From CAYZGU01 sp964478165 (lineage in GTDB: Bacteria; Poribacteria; WGA-4E; JAJDTR01), in assembly GCA_964478165.1 (NCBI GenBank), contig CAYZGU010000035.1, forward strand, positions 1-18,162: a stretch of 18,162 bases of DNA. Direction: 5' to 3'. The stretch's first letter is position 1; each line of letters starts with the position of its first letter. A program made the translations under genes and the position numbers. Positions 15,180-18,162 of the stretch are shown here, one piece after another. The notes beneath the pieces were generated by a model, which saw nothing but the letters and a program-made list of their open reading frames with translations, did not search any database and was not told the origin of the DNA.

Positions 15180-15824
15180 TTGAATGTTTTAGTTTTTTCT
15201 GGTGATAATCACAGGTTTGCGGATTGTGCGTCTGTAATCCTCGAGTTTCTCGAGGCAGAACGCAACCTATCGGTAGAATCTAGTGATGACAAAGGGATTT
15301 TTGTATCGTCGCAATTGGAGAAATTCGATGTATGTGTGTTTGGTACTGGATTTACACGCCAGGTCCGCCATTCCGACAACACGTGGACAATGGAGCAGGA
15401 GCTTACGCCAAGGCAAGAAGCCGGTCTGTTCGAGTTTGTGAGTGGTGGAAAAGGGCTCGTGGGAGTGCATGGGACCGCGTGGAAGGTCGGCTCACGAGTT
15501 GTAGATTTGATTGGTGGCCACGCCAACTGGCATCCGCCCGGAGGAACATTTAGGGTTCATATTGAAGACCCTAGCCATCCGGCAACGCAAGGAATCGCCG
15601 ATTTTGAGCTCGAGGACGAGATCTATATCTCTGCCTATGATCCGGACCTTCACATCCTCGCGACCGCAGAGTGGAGCGACCACGATCATCCGCTAGCGTG
15701 GGTGAAGACTTACGGTGAGGGTCGGGTCTTCTATACTACTCTGGGGCACGGTCCCGCAACATTTGAACAGCTTGGTATGCAGAAACTGATCATCCAGGGC
15801 CTCGGATGGGCGGCAAAAGGTTGA
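15180..15824 (+). CDS. ThuA-like domain protein (trehalose utilization family)
   Basis: This 214-residue protein is a full-length stand-alone ThuA-like domain with a glutamine-amidotransferase-like flavodoxin fold. Diagnostic segments are in order: 'VLVFSGDNHRF' (3-13), 'FDVCVFGTGF' (49-58), 'GKGLVGVHGTAW' (90-101), 'LIGGHANWHPPGG' (110-122), 'DPSHPATQGI' (130-139), 'EDEIY' (145-149) and 'AWVKTYGEGRVFYTTLGHG' (173-191). No signal peptide is present, so it is cytoplasmic. ThuA of rhizobia acts with the Gfo/Idh-type dehydrogenase ThuB in 3-keto-disaccharide metabolism; the activity of most relatives is unproven. Here a Gfo/Idh gene starts 395 bases downstream on the same strand, which hints at such a pair. 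The gene begins with TTG behind GGAGGT eight bases upstream. Family assignment is firm; the reaction is not known. Confidence 0.9.
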   Translation: MNVLVFSGDNHRFADCASVILEFLEAERNLSVESSDDKGIFVSSQLEKFDVCVFGTGFTRQVRHSDNTWTMEQELTPRQEAGLFEFVSGGKGLVGVHGTAWKVGSRVVDLIGGHANWHPPGGTFRVHIEDPSHPATQGIADFELEDEIYISAYDPDLHILATAEWSDHDHPLAWVKTYGEGRVFYTTLGHGPATFEQLGMQKLIIQGLGWAAKG

Positions 15825-16219
15825 TAAACCGATTTAAGATGTGTGGTAGTTAAGTACATGATTTGTAGCGTCTCCGCCTCTTTAAATTATAAAGGCAGTC
15901 AGCAAGCTTTTGAAATCTGAATTGCGATGTGTCTGTGGGGAGGAAAGAAGATTAACAGCATTCCAGTGACTTGATTCTGAAGGTGAAGAGATACCTAACG
16001 TGGAATGAGAGCTGTTGGAGCGTGGCTGTCTGAACTTATTTGGTATCAATGGGCTCTATGCCCTTAGGGGAATGAATTGATTGTGTTCAGAAAGTGAGTT
16101 TAGAATGCAAAAGGAGACATCGAGTGGCGCCCGTTCTTTCGCGCGGGCATATCCGAAGTTTTCGCAGGCTCGATGCGATTGTAGAATTTTACGTTTTAAG
16201 GATAAAGGACAACGTCATT
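15825..16219. other. Intergenic region before the second Gfo/Idh gene
   Basis: No separate gene is seen. It holds a probable promoter (16077-16106). Past it, AAGGAG at 16111-16116 lies seven bases before a GTG at 16124 that is in frame with the downstream gene, discussed there. Small hairpins such as GGGC/GCCC near 16049-16061 are too short to interpret. No T-tract terminator follows the ThuA gene. Confidence 0.5.
16077..16106 (+). promoter_or_regulatory. Sigma70-type promoter for the second Gfo/Idh gene
   Basis: TTGATT at 16077-16082 (four of six matches) and TAGAAT at 16101-16106 (five of six) are 18 bases apart. Transcription would start near 16113, about 105 bases before the preferred ATG at 16220. 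The same TAGAAT hexamer and similar leader length occur at the first Gfo/Idh gene. If this is the true promoter, the AAGGAG at 16111-16116 would be at the extreme 5' end of the message, which favours the 16220 start. Confidence 0.35.
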
Positions 16220-17266
16220 ATGACACTTCGAGTCGGAATTATCGGTTGTGGCCGCATGGCGGGCACGATTGATGACGAGTTGCAGGACATGCGTCGAGGC
16301 GGAATTGTGTTACCGTTCTGCCATGCTGGAGGGTACGCACTGGTGGAGGAAACTGAAGTCGTTGCTGCATGCGATGTCGTTGAGGAGAAGTTGGATGCGT
16401 TTTGTCAGCGCTGGAATGTTCCACAGCAATATACTGATTTCCGCGAGTTAATCGAGGTCGAGCAACCTGACATACTGAGTATCACAACTCGACCTGAGAT
16501 GCACGCGGAACAGATGATTTATGGGGCTCAACATGGTGTAAAAGGCATGTTTGCCGAAAAGCCGCTGTGTTGTTCTCTCGATGAAGCTGATGCTATTCAC
16601 TTGGCTTTTCACCGGAATAACGTAATGCTTGAATTCGGACCACCCAGGCGGAACTGGGCAGTATATCGGCAGGCGCGAGACATTATCGATCGACGGGTCT
16701 TGGGACGTGTTCAATCAGTTGTTGGATATAGCGGTAACAGCCTGGGGGGGCATTTTCTCGATACCTTACTATATCTCTTGGGCGATCCTAATCGGGCGAT
16801 CTCAATTAGGGGTCTTTTGAATGAACTGTATCCAGCTGAAGGCGATTTGTCGAATATGCGCTTTGTCCGGGACGCACCAATCCGCACTGGGTTGGTCGAA
16901 TTCGAGAACGGGCTAACACTTCACGTGGCTGACACAGGACTCTACTACGACATTGAGATTGTGTGCGATGCGGGAATAATCCGAGTCCAAAACGATGGAG
17001 AATCACTACATCTGCGGAAAAAGGCTGGAACGAATCAGGCGTACGATGTTGTGACAGCCCCGCCGGTATCACCCTGGAGTGGTACGGTACTCAAGATTCG
17101 TGAACTCGTTGAAGCGATTCAAACAAAAGTCCCCGGGACGAGCAATCTGCGGACCGCGATGCTTAGTACCGAAATTGGTTTTGGTATCTATGAATCGCAT
17201 TTGCGAGGGGGAGTTGCGGTGTGTCCACCGATTCCTAATCGTGAACGGTGGGTCTCGAGTTGGTGA
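16220..17266 (+). CDS. Gfo/Idh/MocA family NAD(P)-dependent oxidoreductase
   Basis: I choose the ATG at 16220 (348 residues, AAAGGA ten bases upstream) because it puts the Rossmann strand 'LRVGIIGCGRMAG' at residues 3-15, where this family begins. An in-frame GTG at 16124 has a better ribosome binding site (AAGGAG, spacing seven) and would add 32 basic residues of unknown purpose. Further motifs are 'VVAACDVVEEK' (47-57, end of the second strand, probably NAD-type), 'FAEKPLCCS' (111-119) and 'GGHFLDTLLYLLGDP' (176-190), where His178 and Asp181 fit the usual active-site H...D. The enzyme likely oxidises a sugar, inositol or related hydroxyl. It shares only family motifs with the other Gfo/Idh protein here (16-residue insertion absent, different C-terminal segment), so this is not a recent duplication. 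The ThuA gene upstream is the suggestive neighbour. Confidence 0.92.
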   Translation: MTLRVGIIGCGRMAGTIDDELQDMRRGGIVLPFCHAGGYALVEETEVVAACDVVEEKLDAFCQRWNVPQQYTDFRELIEVEQPDILSITTRPEMHAEQMIYGAQHGVKGMFAEKPLCCSLDEADAIHLAFHRNNVMLEFGPPRRNWAVYRQARDIIDRRVLGRVQSVVGYSGNSLGGHFLDTLLYLLGDPNRAISIRGLLNELYPAEGDLSNMRFVRDAPIRTGLVEFENGLTLHVADTGLYYDIEIVCDAGIIRVQNDGESLHLRKKAGTNQAYDVVTAPPVSPWSGTVLKIRELVEAIQTKVPGTSNLRTAMLSTEIGFGIYESHLRGGVAVCPPIPNRERWVSSW

Positions 17267-17293
17267 GTACTCAGGTTCAAAGGGAACGTACTG

Positions 17294-17333
17294 GCGGCAC
17301 TTGTCGCGATCAGTGTCCGACGTAAAGTGCCGC
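17294..17333 (+). terminator. Hairpin 27 bases after the second Gfo/Idh gene, possible terminator
   Basis: GCGGCACTT at 17294-17302 pairs perfectly with AAGTGCCGC at 17325-17333. Inside, GTCG (17303-17306) pairs with CGAC (17318-17321), leaving a three-base bulge and an 11-base loop, 13 pairs in all. It is positioned as a terminator would be, but GTCTCGTGAC follows with no T-tract. A factor-dependent or 3'-stabilising role is therefore as likely as intrinsic termination. Confidence 0.35.
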
Positions 17334-17565
17334 GTCTCGTGACTAGGTTAAGAGGCGCGAACCCGAAAATACAAATCTTCTATTATCGTCGGGCTCCAAG
17401 CTCCCTAGATACCTCAATGTTTTGAGAAAACAAGATACGTTGCAATGTGTTGTGTGTTCAATGTATGCTACGCACTTTAGTGGCTTCGCGCAAACATCTC
17501 GGCATTCTCGTCCTGACGCTTCCCGTTGATAATTGCTTCATTTTCCTTCAAGTGCTCGATTGTTT

Positions 17566-17898
17566 TCAACGAGTTTCGCAACTATTCGCAACTAGAAGAA
17601 CAGTGTGTACGCCAAAAGCATCGTTTAAGAGGGCGCGACCTTTCTCGACGGCATTTCTAGGCTTGATGTGATGTTTGTCGCTCCGCTTCGGATAGACTAG
17701 TTTCGGTTCAAGGTGTGAATCAGTGGTCATACGGCGGATTGCGGTCTTTTTCCCGCGCCAAAAGCCCGTGAACGAGACGTATTCGTAGATTTCAAAATGG
17801 AATTGTCGTGGAAGTGTTACGCTGACCGAGTGTTGCTCTTCTGCCGGAACTAGCGTTTTACGGTTTAAATATTTTATGGGTTTGGAAGAACATGGCAT
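17566..17898 (-). pseudogene. Hypothetical 110-codon ORF, possibly the frameshifted remnant of a gene
   Basis: I do not recognise this protein. It starts at the ATG at 17898, 53 bases after the ankyrin gene on the same strand, and encodes 110 residues. Stretches such as 'VPAEEQHSVSVTLPRQF', 'FEIYEYVSFTGFWRGKKT' and 'KGRALLNDAFGVHTVLLV' have plausible codon use. There is no signal peptide, membrane segment or clear ribosome binding site. Near its 3' end lies an exact tandem duplication of TAGTTGCGAA. Removing one copy shifts the frame so the protein would end 'VLLVAKLVENNRALEGK' instead of 'VLLVANSCETR', which looks more natural. An ORF of this length can arise by chance in 6 kb of gene-free DNA, so confidence is low. 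Confidence 0.3.
17575..17594. repeat. Exact 10-bp tandem duplication
   Basis: TTCGCAACTA occurs twice back to back (17575-17584 and 17585-17594); on the minus strand it reads TAGTTGCGAA twice. Ten is not a multiple of three, so if the region is coding, the duplication shifts the frame. Confidence 0.8.
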
Positions 17899-17951
17899 TG
17901 TGCGATGCGAGCTCGTCCTGACTATTTCTTATCCGATTGTCTAGGTCGTAT

Positions 17952-18162
17952 TTAATTGGCACGTTGTAGGATAGTACGAATCTCATTTCTACCCGTTTGA
18001 ACCTTTTCTTTTGTAACTTCTATCTTTAGCAGGTTAGCAACGAACTCTGTCGTTTCCCAATCTACCCTTGTGGCATGTAATGGCGTTTCACCATCATCAT
18101 CGGTGGCGTTGACATGTGCGCCATGTTCGATAAGTAGTTGAACCGTGTCGGCGTGACCCAGA
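17952..18162 (-). CDS. Ankyrin-repeat protein, C-terminal part (cut by the right edge)
   Basis: The minus strand is open from the window edge to a TAA at 17952-17954, giving the last 69 residues of a larger protein. 'GHADTVQLLIEHGAHVNA' followed by 'TDDDGETPLHA' is a near-perfect ankyrin repeat: the helix-turn-helix ending in LL..GA.VN, then the D..G.TPLH beta-hairpin that opens the next repeat. The following segment ('WETTEFVANLLKIEV') looks like a degenerate capping repeat. The C-terminal ~25 residues are charged ('TKEKVQTGRNEIRTILQR'). Ankyrin repeats bind other proteins; they are frequent in sponge symbionts, where a role in host interaction has been proposed. Export signals, if any, would lie beyond the window. 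Confidence 0.85.
   Translation of the reverse strand, partial: LGHADTVQLLIEHGAHVNATDDDGETPLHATRVDWETTEFVANLLKIEVTKEKVQTGRNEIRTILQRAN

Larger units (their letters stand above)
17267..17951. other. Gene-poor region between the second Gfo/Idh gene and the ankyrin gene
   Basis: It holds a hairpin at 17294-17333, a minus-strand ORF at 17566-17898 of uncertain reality, and a 10-bp tandem duplication at 17575-17594, each listed separately. Another minus-strand frame, ending in TAA at 17477-17479, reads 'EHLKENEAIINGKRQDENAE' in part, in a different phase from the ORF. I see nothing else from 17334 to 17476. Confidence 0.5.

Noticed and set aside
1..18162. Search by eye for tRNA, rRNA, CRISPR arrays, insertion sequences and phage or defence genes
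   Set aside because: No T-arm consensus with matching stems, no regularly spaced direct repeats, and no transposase, integrase, nuclease-helicase or toxin-antitoxin motifs were seen on either strand.

Overview
The window carries ten protein genes, the last cut by the right edge, separated by unusually long gene-free stretches. Roughly a third of the bases lie outside any gene I can support. The best taxonomic clue is the C-terminal domain of the secreted subtilase (2062-3948, minus). It reads QNFPNPFNAETWIPFRL, then an 'RIYALNGR' strand, and ends 'AIYWKGYN...PSGIYFYLL'. This FlgD/T9SS-like tail, with its 'ETWIP' signature, is typical of proteins from Candidatus Poribacteria (sponge-associated and pelagic bacteria). 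The Gfo/Idh/MocA oxidoreductases, a ThuA-like protein, an aldo/keto reductase and ankyrin repeats fit the same lineage. The assignment is an inference from remembered family patterns, not from a search.

Layout. 1-796: no recognisable gene. 797-1864: M42 aminopeptidase. 1865-2061: gap between convergent genes, holding a possible 25-codon ORF with a very good ribosome binding site. 2062-3948 (minus): secreted subtilase. 3949-4859: gap with a good sigma70-type promoter just before the next gene. 4860-6056: Gfo/Idh/MocA oxidoreductase. 6057-7153: gap. 7154-10099: 981-residue FAD/Fe-S 2-hydroxyacid dehydrogenase. 10459-11679: glycosidase-like TIM barrel with a beta-sandwich tail. 12181-13224 and 13263-14063: L-fucose/D-threo-aldose dehydrogenase-type aldo/keto reductase, then a GNAT acetyltransferase 38 bases behind. 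14064-15179: gap containing a 23-bp perfect inverted repeat. 15180-15824: ThuA-like protein. 16220-17266: second Gfo/Idh/MocA oxidoreductase. 17267-17951: gap with a hairpin and a possibly frameshifted minus-strand ORF. 17952-18162 (minus): tail of an ankyrin-repeat protein.

Functionally this looks like a scatter of carbohydrate-breakdown and peptide-breakdown genes, not a single operon. Sugar or sugar-acid oxidation is the common theme: two Gfo/Idh dehydrogenases, a fucose-type aldo/keto reductase, a ThuA protein near one Gfo/Idh gene, a hydroxyacid dehydrogenase and a possible glycosidase. Only the aldo/keto reductase and GNAT genes are close enough to suggest co-transcription. I found no rRNA, tRNA, CRISPR array, intact transposase, phage gene or recognisable defence system. 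The most unusual items are the long palindrome at 14273-14330, the 10-bp tandem duplication at 17575-17594, and the low coding density. I do not see convincing evidence of a new multi-gene system.
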